From Xanthomonas fragariae (GTDB taxonomy: Bacteria > Pseudomonadota > Gammaproteobacteria > Xanthomonadales > Xanthomonadaceae): DNA of 64,000 bases. Position 1 is the stretch's first letter. Every line of letters starts with the position of its first letter. The notes under the pieces are model-generated. The model was given only the letters and a program-made list of their open reading frames with translations. It was not told the origin of the DNA and did no database searches. A program made the position numbers and the translations under genes. Where the stretch lies: positions 3,877,501-3,941,500 of the forward strand of contig NZ_CP071955.1 in the NCBI RefSeq assembly GCF_017603965.1. The letters are read 5' to 3'. Shown here piece by piece: positions 28,124 through 37,163 of this stretch.

Positions 28124-28684
28124 CGTGTTGTGTGTTGCGTAACGACTGTGCCGCTTATGCACCGAGATTGCGGACTCGCTGAGATTGACGCCACAGTGAG
28201 CACCACCACGGCATGAAAGCAGATAACGCAGAATTGATGTGCATGCTTTCACGCTGCCATTCCCCGCATTGCATGCATATCTGCTTCGATGACTGAAACG
28301 ACCTTCGCAACGAGCGCCCCCCCCCTCCTGCCTGCGGGGCGGACGAGGGTACGCGCGCGCCCTCGTCTCAGACATCTCTAAGGTGGCGCAAAATCTCCTG
28401 GTTACTTTTTGCAAACATCCGATTTCCGCGCAAATGCGTCGCCTCCCATATGAATCATTTTTCCTATCGCATCAATCCAAATCAAAGATGAATCATCATC
28501 ATTTGTGCGAATAACGAACACATTGAACGCAAATTTTCTGAGTTGGTCTCAACAGATGCCTGCGGAACCAACCGTTCAGTGAACGCGGCGGCTCGTCTGT
28601 GTTGCATGGTCTCCGCAATCAGCCATCTTCCCTCGGCAGATCCCGGGGGATCCTGTGCTTCCTTCCATCTATGGACATGTCGTG
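28124..28684. other. Long leader/spacer before the PQQ-type protein
   Basis: About 560 bp. The left part has a poly-C stretch; the right half is unusually A/T rich (28390-28540) with several TTT/AAA tracts and looks like a regulated promoter region, but I cannot place boxes with confidence. No supported gene. Confidence 0.45.
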
Positions 28685-30412
28685 ATGACCAATTCCAATC
28701 GCCGTTTGCGGTTTCGCAATTTGATGCTCATGCCCTGCCTGCTCGCCAGCGCAGCGGCTTTCGCCCAGTCCGGCACCACAACCGCCCAACAGTCGGTGTC
28801 GTCCCTGGATACCCAGGCATTCGCACGCTCCGGCCAGGTCTGGCGAAGCTTCGGCAACGCCCTCCCGTTCGCAAGCCCCACCAGCTGGACCACCGCCGGC
28901 GGTGGCTACTTGAATCAGCGCTTCGCGCCGGGCGAGTGGAAGATCAATCGCACCACTGCCAAGACGCTCAAACCGGCATGGACCCTTACCACCAGCGGCG
29001 ACATTTCGGCCACGCCAAGCGTGGAAGGCGAAACGCTCTACGTACCCGACTGGGGCGGCACGCTGTATAGCGTCGACACTCAGACCGGCAAGCCGAATTG
29101 GCAGGCCAAGCTGTCCGATTACACCGGCAATGCGAGCTCGGTGACGCGCAACACCCCGGCCATCAGCGCCAAGAGCATCATTGTCGGCGACCAAGCCGCC
29201 GGTACCTTGCTGGCATTGGACAAGAAGACCGGCAAGCTGTTGTGGAAGACCACGGTAGAAGCCAATCCGCAAGCGCGCATCACCTCATCGCCGGTCATTT
29301 ACGGCAACCACGTCTATGTCGGCATTTCCTCCGGCGACTGGGGCAACTTGGCGGCCAACCATACCTTCAGTTTCCGCGGCAGTGTCGTGGCGGTGGACCT
29401 GAACACCGGCAAGAAAGTGTGGCAGTTCTACAACGTGCCGGAAGGCTATACCGGCGCATCGGTGTGGGGCCAGGTGGCCATCGACCCCATCGGCCGGCGC
29501 CTGTATTTCGGCACCGGCAATAACTACAACATTCCTGCCGGCGTCGGTAACTGCGTGTCGAATGCGCGCGCTTATCGCGGCAGCGAACTCACCGTACAGG
29601 ACGAACTCAACTGCATGGCGCCGGACAATTACGTCGATTCGGTGGTCTCGCTGAATCTGGATACCGGCAAGCTGGTCTGGGCCGATCGCGCGCAGGGTTA
29701 CGATGCCTGGAACCTATCCTGCATCATCGCGCCCACCAATGGCCTGTGCCCGAACACCCAGGCGACCAACCTGACCGGGCCCGACTACGACTTCGGCGGC
29801 GCTGGTGTCAATCTGTTTACCGTGTGGCGCGACGGCAAGCCGCAGCAGCTGGTCGGTGCCGGGCAAAAGAGCGGCATCTACTGGACCTTCGACGCCAAGA
29901 CCGGCGCCAAAGTGTGGTCCACCCAGGTCGGCCCGGGCGGCACCACTGGTGGCATCGAGTGGGGCACCGCATTCGATCCGTACAAGTCGCGCGTTTACGT
30001 CGCCATCAACAATAGCTTCAACGCCACCTACACGTTGGGCCCGGACAATAGCCGCAGCCACAACGGCGGCTCGTGGGCCGCGCTGGATGCAGCAACCGGC
30101 AAGATCGTATGGCAGGTCAAGGTGCCTGGCATCAACCGCGCAAAACCAACCGTGCCGGCTGGCGGCCAAGGCTCGCTGACCGTGTCGCCGAACCTGCTCT
30201 ACGCCGGTTCGATGGCGGGCAACATGGTCGCACTGGATACCGATACCGGCGCCACGCTGTGGAACTACAATGCCACCGGATCGGTGATCAGCTCGCCGGC
30301 GATTGCCAACGGTGCGCTGTACTGGGGCTTGGGCTACGGCCGCTTCGGCTTCGGCACTGCAGCGACCAGCAATCAGCTGATCAAGTTCGTGCCGGAGGCC
30401 GGCGGTAAGTAA
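28685..30412 (+). CDS. Periplasmic PQQ-type beta-propeller protein
   Basis: A 575-aa protein with a signal peptide (NLMLMPCLLASAAAFAQ) followed by repeated propeller blades such as LYSVDTQTGKPNWQAKL, LLALDKKTGKLLWKT, VVAVDLNTGKKVWQFYN and MVALDTDTGATLWNYN, the tryptophan-docking pattern of quinoprotein dehydrogenases. It resembles polyvinyl-alcohol-dehydrogenase-like proteins, but no haem-binding CxxCH is seen, so electron transfer would need a partner. A GTG at 28655 after GGGGGA is an alternative start; ATG 28685 gives the better signal peptide. Substrate unknown. A good stem-loop terminator follows. Confidence 0.82.
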   Translation: MTNSNRRLRFRNLMLMPCLLASAAAFAQSGTTTAQQSVSSLDTQAFARSGQVWRSFGNALPFASPTSWTTAGGGYLNQRFAPGEWKINRTTAKTLKPAWTLTTSGDISATPSVEGETLYVPDWGGTLYSVDTQTGKPNWQAKLSDYTGNASSVTRNTPAISAKSIIVGDQAAGTLLALDKKTGKLLWKTTVEANPQARITSSPVIYGNHVYVGISSGDWGNLAANHTFSFRGSVVAVDLNTGKKVWQFYNVPEGYTGASVWGQVAIDPIGRRLYFGTGNNYNIPAGVGNCVSNARAYRGSELTVQDELNCMAPDNYVDSVVSLNLDTGKLVWADRAQGYDAWNLSCIIAPTNGLCPNTQATNLTGPDYDFGGAGVNLFTVWRDGKPQQLVGAGQKSGIYWTFDAKTGAKVWSTQVGPGGTTGGIEWGTAFDPYKSRVYVAINNSFNATYTLGPDNSRSHNGGSWAALDAATGKIVWQVKVPGINRAKPTVPAGGQGSLTVSPNLLYAGSMAGNMVALDTDTGATLWNYNATGSVISSPAIANGALYWGLGYGRFGFGTAATSNQLIKFVPEAGGK

Positions 30413-30465
30413 GTAAGCGTTTTACAACGTATCGTTTACGTTGGTACGCGTCGTCTCAATACAAC

Positions 30466-30493
30466 AACGCCGCCCCAGGGCGGCGTTACTTTC
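30466..30493 (+). terminator. Stem-loop after the PQQ-type gene
   Basis: AACGCCGCC, loop CCAG, GGCGGCGTT, then ACTTTCC: a 9-bp perfect stem with a short pyrimidine tail, 54 bp downstream of the stop codon. Confidence 0.75.
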
Positions 30494-30531
30494 CAAGCCA
30501 CACCCATTTCAGCACGAGATGCAACGCGCAC

Positions 30532-30657
30532 TTACGATGAATATGGATCAAGCAAACGCCCTACAACCGCCCGCGTAGGATACTCGGACTCAAAATACCC
30601 CTCGTCGTCTTCTCCGAGGAGTTCATCAACAGCGTTGCGAACCAGAATTGAATCCAT
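30532..30657 (-). CDS. Small hypothetical ORF downstream of the effector gene
   Basis: A 41-codon minus-strand frame, MDSILVRNAVDELLGEDDEG onward, ending LLDPYSS. It starts 68 bp after the stop of the large effector candidate, on the same strand. The acidic, mixed composition looks protein-like and unlike random frames here, but the ribosome site is weak and no family is recognised. It could be the end of a longer lost gene or a small partner of the effector. Confidence 0.3.
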   Translation of the reverse strand: MDSILVRNAVDELLGEDDEGYFESEYPTRAVVGRLLDPYSS

Positions 30658-30725
30658 CTTCAGGTATTGATCGAAAGCGCATGGAAGAGTTGTTCAGCGT
30701 TTCCCTGGCGCAGCCATCGACGCCA

Positions 30726-33700
30726 TCAAACTGGCGGAAACTGCACAACGGTGCGCTGACTGTCGACATTGGAAAGTTTTTGCCAGCGCAGCAGACTCCC
30801 CCATCCCTTCATGGTGGAATCCCGTCCCCGCTCACGAACGATCAACATTAGCGGGCGCCATGTTTCTGGCATCAGCAAAATGTCGTCGATTGCGCGCTGG
30901 GCATCTTCAGCGCTTTTTGTATCCCCGCGCTGCAACGCCAGTGCCTTGATACCCCGATAACCATCGATCTCCGCTCCAGCCCGACGTTTCATCGAGTAAT
31001 TGACGTTGTATTGGCAGTAGCGACTCTCTTTTTCCAGGCTGGCCACCCTTGCCTCGAAGGCATCGAGCAGCTTCGCTGCACGCAGGCGGTTGTCTGTCGT
31101 GTTACGGCTGCCCGTCGCATCCGGTTCCAGCGTCTCGATGCAGCGCAATAACCAGGCATCACGGTTGCTCGCGATTTCAGCCAGCATATCGGCAGACCTG
31201 GAATAATGCCGGTCGAGATCGGCATCCTGCCTGTCGCCGATCAGGAAGGGAGAAATTTCATTCTTCTCCAGCGCCCAGGCCAGATCGCGCGACATTCCCA
31301 ACTGCAGGCCCAGGCTCTGGCTCTGCACCCCGTATCTGCCGTCCTGCGACGGGAGCGGGGTATTGGAAATCGGCACGGCGTTCAGGTTTGCGGTCAAGCC
31401 GGCGTTCTGTTTCGCTGCATCGGACCGATTGCCGACGATACTGATGAACCCACCTGTCTCGGTACGCCTTTCGCGGATGCGCTCGGCTTCGGCGTAGGCG
31501 GAGGGCTCCAGGCCCAGGATCTGCGATGCGGCGTTGGAGCCAGCGTTAAGGCGCAGCATCGGGGCATCCACCTCAAGGCGTGCGGTCAAGGTGCGGGTGC
31601 ATTTCGTATTGTCGCTTTGACTGATGGACACCTCTGGATTGCGCGCAAAAATGGACTCCAGCGGTCCTGCATACTGCCGCCCTTGTTTTGGCTCCAGTAC
31701 ATCCCAGCGCACCATGCTATCGAGTGCGTTCAACATGTTGCTGCGCATTTCATCGTCCTTGTTACGAACCCGGAAGAAGCGCATGGTGGTCGAGCTGGTG
31801 GTTGTTCCCTGGGCGGCAATACGGCCGGTCACGGCGGCGTTGAGCCCGACCCCAGGTACGATCTGCGCGCCGATCCTCGCACCGATGCCGGCCTCGCCGG
31901 CATTGGTCCCGGCACTGCCGAAGGACATTTCCATGCCGAGGATCGGCATGAAAATCTGAGCGAACGCCTCATCGCTATGCGATGTTTCTAAAAACAGAAT
32001 CGGCGAGGCCACCGGTGATAGCGGGCCATATGGCAGCGTGGGAAGGCCCATGCCGAGCGTGCCTCCACCACCCAGGCGCAAACGATCCCGCAACTGGCTG
32101 TTGAGGATGAAGGGTTTGAAAAACGCCACGATGTCTTCTTTGCTGCGCATGTGCTGGTGTTTCAACAACTTCACTGCAGCACTAAGATCGTCGGTGAGGA
32201 GATCATCCGTGGGAGGTGGAAGCGCAAGCGTCGTAGGCGCGATGTCGTGCACGTGCTGCTCGGCAAGCTGGAGTAATTCATAAACCGACAGCATGCCGCT
32301 GGCCATCTGTGCATGAAGTGGCAGCAGCTCGATCGACTGGGAATGTTGCAGCATATTGAATCCACGCCTGCCGCTGGCGTCGATCGGTTTTTCCCATTTC
32401 TGCTCCATCTGCCGCTGCTGGACAGTTGACTTCAACAGGCGGCGTATCGCTTTGCTGTCGCGCTTGTGCACAATCACCTGCGACAGGTGAGCGCCCTTTT
32501 CTTCCATCGACCTGAAGTGCTTGAGCATGGCCTGCACCGCCATGATCTGATATTGCATCTCCGGCACCGTCTGGCAGGCATTCAAGGTGTCTTCCAGCCG
32601 ACGCATCCTGCGCGCTATCGCCTGATCGACCTGCAGCCTTGGCGAATGCAAGCCCATGCTTTCGCTTACCGCATAGGAACGATTCAGCGTGGATTTTCCG
32701 AAAGGCGTCTTCTCCAACGTGGGAATCATTCTGCGCGGCACTGGAGCTTTCTTTATGGCTGTCTCCGTCTTGTCTTGGGATGCACCGGACGCGGCGGCGC
32801 GCATCACCCAGTGAGTGGTCGCTTTTCTCAGGCGCCGGTCGTGCTGGTCATAGGGCGAGCCCGGAGCGTTGCTGAAGTATCCGTTACGAACTGCGTTGAA
32901 AGCAGCATGATGGACATCGTCGAAAGTCTGCTGGCGTCCAACCACCGTCGCAAGGGCAACTTTTTTGGCGGTCTGCAACCATGCTTTGACATTTGAGTCC
33001 GATTCGCTCAGTTGGGCGTCGTCGGCGTTCCAAAATACCCGCAGCGCCTGTGCATTATCTGCTGGCGCAGGCGTGTCGCCTTGGTTGGACAGCAGTTGCA
33101 TGATCTCCACGCCACGCGGAATCTTGGCTAGCTTCCGGCAAAGCGCCACGATGTCGCGATGGGTGTTATTGGAACCTATCGGGCGCGTTCTCGACGATTT
33201 GGACAGATTCTCTGCGATACGCGGCCAATGCCCGGCACTGTGCTGATACAGCGCATCCAGAACGCTTTTCGCACGCGCCGCATCGTTGCCGGTGAGCTCT
33301 GTCAAGGCTGAGGTAAGGATGTCGATGACGGCAAATGCCGGTAATGGCGTTGGCGTGTCTGGACCGGACAGGCGGGTGGCGATGCGCTGCAGTGGAGCCT
33401 GCATGTCAGCCGCATCCCGTAGCGCGACGTCCTGCGTCGCTGCGATCTGATTGGCCAGATGGTGCTCGCGCACCTGCTTGACCGCCACCTGGTCGCACCG
33501 CTCTTCGGCAGCCAATTGCTCGGCGATGAGTTGCTGTCGCGTGCGATGCAACTGTCTTTCAGCTGCGTTGATCCCAACGCGCTCACCCGCGTCCGCAGCA
33601 CGTTGCCGATGCAGTGTGCCGATCTCGTCATTGAGACCAGCACACTCGGCTTCCACATGCACCAGGAGCTGCGCCAGCTGCAGATGCGTCTGCAGATTGC

Positions 33701-34853
33701 GTGCGTGCATATCCTGCGTCTGCGCAATAGCCGCTTCCAGAACAGCTATTTGCGCTGGATCGTCGCAAGCTTGCAGTTGATTGCGCAAGGTCTGCAGACG
33801 TGTCTCGGCCTGCACCACGGCGCGCTCGGCGATGCTCCTGTCGCGTTCCTGGGACATCAACGCACGGGTCTGTGCGACCTTGGCTTCCAGGTTCTGCGTG
33901 GTGGCCGCTTGCCGGTCCATGATGCGTGCGTCCACTGCGCACAGGCCAGCTTGAAGATCGCCCAGCAATTGCCGGGAAAGGTCGGCCTGCTGCCTGGTCT
34001 GATCCTGTCGCTCGCTCAGCGCACACACCCGCATGACCTCTTTGCCCTGCACCGAATCACGTAATCGTTGCAGACTCAGGCGTGCATGCGTTTCGGCCGA
34101 CTGCAGGCGAACCTGTGCCTGTTCCAGGCGCTGACGGTTGTTTCGTAATTGCGCTGGATTGGCCAGAGCGGTGGCAAGCGAGGTTGGCCGGGTCGCATGC
34201 CGAATCGCCTCAAACTCTGCACGTGCCTGGGCAAGCGCAGTGAGTGCGGCATCCAAGCCTTGGCGCTCATGATCCAGCCGCTCGATCAACCTAGCGGCCA
34301 TGTCAGCAACGTTGGCGGGGTTATGCTGCTGGCTCGCAGCCTCGGGTTTGACCGGTTTTTTGCCCACAATGGTGCGCAGCGATGCAGGCTTGAGCCAAGA
34401 GCGCAGCTGGCCCCCAACACTTCGCTTGGCTGGAGGCGCCGGGCGATCCCATACTGCTGTCGGCGCTGCTTCCAGACTCGCCAGTGTCGAATCGGCGAGC
34501 TTTTTTAATTGACGGGCTTCTAGCACCAATGGATCCAGATCAGCACTGTGTGTATCTGCAGATGGCTGGCCATTTACTGGAACACCGCTGCGCAGCGGTC
34601 GATCGATCGTCCGTCCGGTGCCTGGAATGCCGAAGTTGAAGACCGTCTTTCGTGCGGACATCTTGCTGGCGATACGTTCTTTCAACGAACGCGGCCGATT
34701 GGCATCCGGCCTGGGTCGCAGCTCCGGCGGCGGGGCCGACGCGGTAAATTCAGACCGAATATCTTGGGCAGGTCGGGCAATCGGTTCCGATGTCGATCCA
34801 ACGTCGAGAGAAGCCGAAGGTGCAGTGGAAGCAGGCCCGACTTTCGATTTCAT
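30726..34853 (-). CDS. xopZ: Very large type III effector candidate, XopZ/HopAS1-like
   Basis: A 1375-aa protein with no membrane segment or Sec signal. The first 50 residues are rich in Ser, Pro, Ala and Thr (KVGPASTAPSASLDVGSTSE), as expected for type III secretion. Residues about 100-480 contain long coiled-coil stretches (QLKKLADSTLASLEAA, QTLRNQLQACDDPAQIAVLE). The C-terminal half is globular and includes EMSFGSAGTNAGEAGIGARI. Size and general make-up fit XopZ, the Xanthomonas member of the HopAS1 family; only XopAD is larger among common Xop proteins and that has obvious repeats absent here. ATG 34853 follows AAGGAGA; an ATG six codons upstream lacks one. No perfect PIP box was found upstream. 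Family name is from recall, so moderate confidence. Confidence 0.6.
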   Translation of the reverse strand: MKSKVGPASTAPSASLDVGSTSEPIARPAQDIRSEFTASAPPPELRPRPDANRPRSLKERIASKMSARKTVFNFGIPGTGRTIDRPLRSGVPVNGQPSADTHSADLDPLVLEARQLKKLADSTLASLEAAPTAVWDRPAPPAKRSVGGQLRSWLKPASLRTIVGKKPVKPEAASQQHNPANVADMAARLIERLDHERQGLDAALTALAQARAEFEAIRHATRPTSLATALANPAQLRNNRQRLEQAQVRLQSAETHARLSLQRLRDSVQGKEVMRVCALSERQDQTRQQADLSRQLLGDLQAGLCAVDARIMDRQAATTQNLEAKVAQTRALMSQERDRSIAERAVVQAETRLQTLRNQLQACDDPAQIAVLEAAIAQTQDMHARNLQTHLQLAQLLVHVEAECAGLNDEIGTLHRQRAADAGERVGINAAERQLHRTRQQLIAEQLAAEERCDQVAVKQVREHHLANQIAATQDVALRDAADMQAPLQRIATRLSGPDTPTPLPAFAVIDILTSALTELTGNDAARAKSVLDALYQHSAGHWPRIAENLSKSSRTRPIGSNNTHRDIVALCRKLAKIPRGVEIMQLLSNQGDTPAPADNAQALRVFWNADDAQLSESDSNVKAWLQTAKKVALATVVGRQQTFDDVHHAAFNAVRNGYFSNAPGSPYDQHDRRLRKATTHWVMRAAASGASQDKTETAIKKAPVPRRMIPTLEKTPFGKSTLNRSYAVSESMGLHSPRLQVDQAIARRMRRLEDTLNACQTVPEMQYQIMAVQAMLKHFRSMEEKGAHLSQVIVHKRDSKAIRRLLKSTVQQRQMEQKWEKPIDASGRRGFNMLQHSQSIELLPLHAQMASGMLSVYELLQLAEQHVHDIAPTTLALPPPTDDLLTDDLSAAVKLLKHQHMRSKEDIVAFFKPFILNSQLRDRLRLGGGGTLGMGLPTLPYGPLSPVASPILFLETSHSDEAFAQIFMPILGMEMSFGSAGTNAGEAGIGARIGAQIVPGVGLNAAVTGRIAAQGTTTSSTTMRFFRVRNKDDEMRSNMLNALDSMVRWDVLEPKQGRQYAGPLESIFARNPEVSISQSDNTKCTRTLTARLEVDAPMLRLNAGSNAASQILGLEPSAYAEAERIRERRTETGGFISIVGNRSDAAKQNAGLTANLNAVPISNTPLPSQDGRYGVQSQSLGLQLGMSRDLAWALEKNEISPFLIGDRQDADLDRHYSRSADMLAEIASNRDAWLLRCIETLEPDATGSRNTTDNRLRAAKLLDAFEARVASLEKESRYCQYNVNYSMKRRAGAEIDGYRGIKALALQRGDTKSAEDAQRAIDDILLMPETWRPLMLIVRERGRDSTMKGWGSLLRWQKLSNVDSQRTVVQFPPV

Positions 34854-35530
34854 GAAGTCTCCTTCGAACACGCGTTATTCCATTCATTGCATTCAGGTCA
34901 GTAAAGTGCGCAACGCACCTCAGACCGACATTATGTTGACTTGCAGAACTTGCAACCGGGCGCTCGTGTCGAATCGTCTGGCAGACCAATGCGATGCGCA
35001 AATGCGTTCGGCCGGGCTAATCCTTGTCGAAATAACCCGGGTTGAGAGCGCGCAACCAACCTTGCTGTCGGGCAGTGGCGCGGACTAGGGCAATGCTGGG
35101 AATTCTCAAATGTCGGCGTGCGTTGCGTTTCCCCGCGCCACGCGCTCCTGCGCGATCGCGACGTGCGCGATTTTGTCAGCAACAGTCGGGCAGCCGGAAT
35201 TTTTTGAAACCGCAGACGTCAGGGTGCAATTCTGGAGCGTGCGCGTATGGCCGTTGAAATACCGCGTTAAAAGTGCATCTAACCAACGGACCAGACCGCA
35301 AGTTGGCAAGGACTGTCACGTTTGACTCCGCTCTAAGCTCTAAATGATGTGTGCAGCCACTGCGTTATCAATCAATCTGCACGCACAGATGCAATCTAAC
35401 GACTGAAGTAACCCCTGCGGATCGATAAGCGAAGGAAATTTGCGCCAATGCGAAGTTCACTTCATGAGCAAAAGGTTTCAACTCATGCCAGAAGGTTTGG
35501 TATCGGTCATTGCCTGGACACCAACACTGA
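34854..35530. other. Spacer between effector candidate and the IS-bounded block
   Basis: About 680 bp without a supported gene. A minus-strand frame near 35525-35368 (HELKPFAHEVNFALAQISFA) looks protein-like and may be a gene remnant cut by repeat R3. Upstream elements of the effector gene must lie in the left part; two TCGAA half-sites (34973 and 35028) are not spaced as a PIP box. Confidence 0.35.
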
Positions 35531-35653
35531 GAGTGGCTAACGCAGTCGCCAGGTGCGTGCGGACGGCGCGGAAGAACCGCAATGTACGAGTGGTACATGC
35601 CGATTCCAAGCACCGGCCGCGCCCGTCTGGCGGTGAGCACAGTAGTTTTGTTA
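35531..35653. repeat. 142-bp repeat R3, left portion, inverted orientation
   Basis: GAGTGGCTAACGCAGTCGC through AGTAGTTTTGTTA is an inverted copy of R1/R2. It stops at the IS left end at 35654; its last bases (GCCACTC) reappear right of the second IS at 40629-40635. R3 is therefore one repeat split by the whole 35654-40622 block. It lacks about 12 bp near its left end compared with R1. Confidence 0.8.
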
Positions 35654-36710
35654 GTCGTCCCTGAAAAACCCTTTTCAAGTGCCAAGTGCCGTCGGTGACA
35701 GCGGCACGGCGCTAAATGACGACCATCCCATCGCCCGCCTCCAGGCACGCAAAAACGCGATCCAGCGCAGCAGCCAGCGCAGGGTGTAGCCAGCGGCGCA
35801 GCCGAGCACGTGCAGCGCATCGCCTTGTGCACCTTTCAGCCTGCAGCGAGGCAACCTGCAGTCGTCTTTCAGATGTCCGATCACCGGCTCCACCGCCTGC
35901 CGTCGCTTGATCCAGCGCCATTGCCGTCGCGTCAGCGTCTTGGCCTTGCCGCGATGCAGGACCTGCACGCCATCGACTTCGCGCCCGCGATCGCCCAGGT
36001 CCACGATCGCCAACGTCGGTTCTACGCGCACATCCTGCAGCAACCCGCGTGTCTGCTCCAGCTGCTCGGCCAAGGTATCCCCGTCGTACGGGTTGCCCGG
36101 GAAGCTGCGCGCACCCACGCCAATCCCTTGCAGGCGGTGACCGCAATGCCGACCTTGACGCCCACCGCCTGCATCGCATGTGCGACGTTGATGGTGTGCG
36201 CCAGCAGCTCTTCCATCCCGGCCTCACCCAGGCGCTGCCGCCACCGCGTCAGCGAGCTGACATCGCACGGCAAGCGCGTCTGGAACACCACCTCGCCAGT
36301 GAAGAACTGCCAGTACGGATTTTCCAGCCAACGCTCGCACACCGCTTCATCGGACAGGTCGTCGGCGTGTTTGAGGTAGAGCAAACCGGCGATCAGCCGC
36401 ACCGGCAGCGCGGGACGACCGCCACCGGCTGGCGTGGCCGGAAAATGTGGCAAAAGCGCCTGCTCCAACGCGGCCCACGGCATGCATTGGCTCAATTGCG
36501 CCAGCGGATGACGCAGATCGATCTGATTGTCCAGCCGCGAACGAAACAATTCGTCGGCGGGTCTGTCTTCGGCAGCAGGACGGCGTGTACGCATGAGTGG
36601 AAATTGCCAGAAACCAACCTTCAGCGTAGCGAAAACTGGTAGCTCTGGCACGCCGGTGCAGACATCAAGGCCTTGCGGTCGTTGGGTGGTTGGGGTTTTT
36701 CAGGGGCGAC
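35654..36710 (-). mobile_element. IS5-type element, left copy, internally deleted
   Basis: A 1057-bp element with 16-bp ends GTCGYCCCTGAAAAAC. Relative to the right copy it lacks about 430 bp in the middle of the transposase gene, so the N-terminal half is fused to the C-terminal third out of frame. It is 94-97 percent like the right copy by eye. It cannot transpose by itself. Confidence 0.8.
35675..36651 (-). pseudogene. IS5-type transposase, deleted copy
   Basis: The 5' part (36651 onward) encodes PVRLIAGLLYLKHADDLSDE and WLENPYWQFFTGEVVFQTRL, the InsH/DUF772-like N-terminal domain of IS5-family DDE transposases. After HAMQAVGVKVGIAVTACKG the middle region present in the right copy is missing and the frame is shifted; the C-terminal region RRQAVEPVIGHLKDDCRL with the catalytic Glu is in another frame. 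Non-functional. Confidence 0.8.
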
Positions 36711-36994
36711 TATGTAACGCTTCGGACAGATAGAGCCGTATTCGGCCCAAGGCCTGAAAGTTGGTTGAGGCTAAGGGGCAATCAGAAGTTTTTTAAATTT
36801 CACACGGCTTTTCCGGAGCTATACGCATCGCGAAAAAGAACATAGCTGTAAATGCAGCGTTCGCAAAACGAGAAAATTTTTCGCAAGGGCCAGATGTTAC
36901 ACAAGGCGACATGATAGCGTGAGTTCTCCATAAGGCATTTGTCTATTGGCGCTCTGAAATAAAAGACCCAGTTTTTTCAACTACGAGGCTAATC
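36711..36994. other. Upstream region of the peptide gene
   Basis: About 280 bp of A/T-rich DNA right of the first IS. It has T- and A-tracts (TTTTTTAAATTTC, GAGAAAATTTTTCGC) and presumably the promoter of the peptide gene; no box pair is clear. A 20-codon ORF near 36850 has no ribosome site and is not called. Confidence 0.45.
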
Positions 36995-37105
36995 ATGAAT
37001 ATCGCTGAAGAAATTGAAAATATCGAAATCGAATCGGCTGTCGATAGCTGCGAGTCGGGCTTCCCCGTTATCATCATTCCCGTGTACATCTATACTCATA
37101 GCTGA
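36995..37105 (+). CDS. 36-aa peptide, possible RiPP precursor
   Basis: ATG 36995 is preceded by ACGAGG at good spacing. The product has an acidic leader-like half, MNIAEEIENIEIESAVDSCE, and a hydrophobic C-terminal half, SGFPVIIIPVYIYTHS, with a single Cys, two Pro and two Tyr. An acidic helix-prone leader followed by a short hydrophobic core is the common layout of precursors for ribosomally made, modified peptides. It lies 58 bp upstream of two coupled genes for metal-enzyme-like proteins, with a hairpin between. I do not know a named family for it. It is below usual gene-calling length. Confidence 0.6.
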   Translation: MNIAEEIENIEIESAVDSCESGFPVIIIPVYIYTHS

Positions 37106-37117
37106 TTACAGCTGATT

Positions 37118-37151
37118 GAGGCGGGCGAACATAAAATCGCCTGCCTCTTTT
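37118..37151 (+). terminator. Hairpin between peptide gene and enzyme genes (attenuator-like)
   Basis: GAGGCGGGCGA, loop ACATAAAA, TCGCCTGCCTC, then TTTT. The stem is 11 bp with one G-U pair. It starts 13 bp after the peptide stop and ends 12 bp before the next ATG. Partial termination here would give more peptide mRNA than enzyme mRNA, as seen in several bacteriocin and RiPP operons. Confidence 0.7.
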
Positions 37152-37163
37152 GCTGGAGAACAT

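Noticed and set aside
30726..34853. TAL effector or XopAD-type repeat protein
   Set aside because: No 34-residue or SKWP-type repeats are visible.
34860..35045. PIP box upstream of the effector candidate
   Set aside because: TCGAA half-sites at 34973 and 35028 are not separated by 15-16 bases from a partner.
35368..35530. Gene on the minus strand containing HELKPFAHEVNFALAQISF
   Set aside because: Protein-like but has no start, is interrupted by repeat R3 and no family is recognised; kept only as a remark in the spacer entry.
36840..36920. 20-codon ORF upstream of the peptide gene, as a second precursor
   Set aside because: No ribosome site and a basic composition unlike the peptide; not supported.
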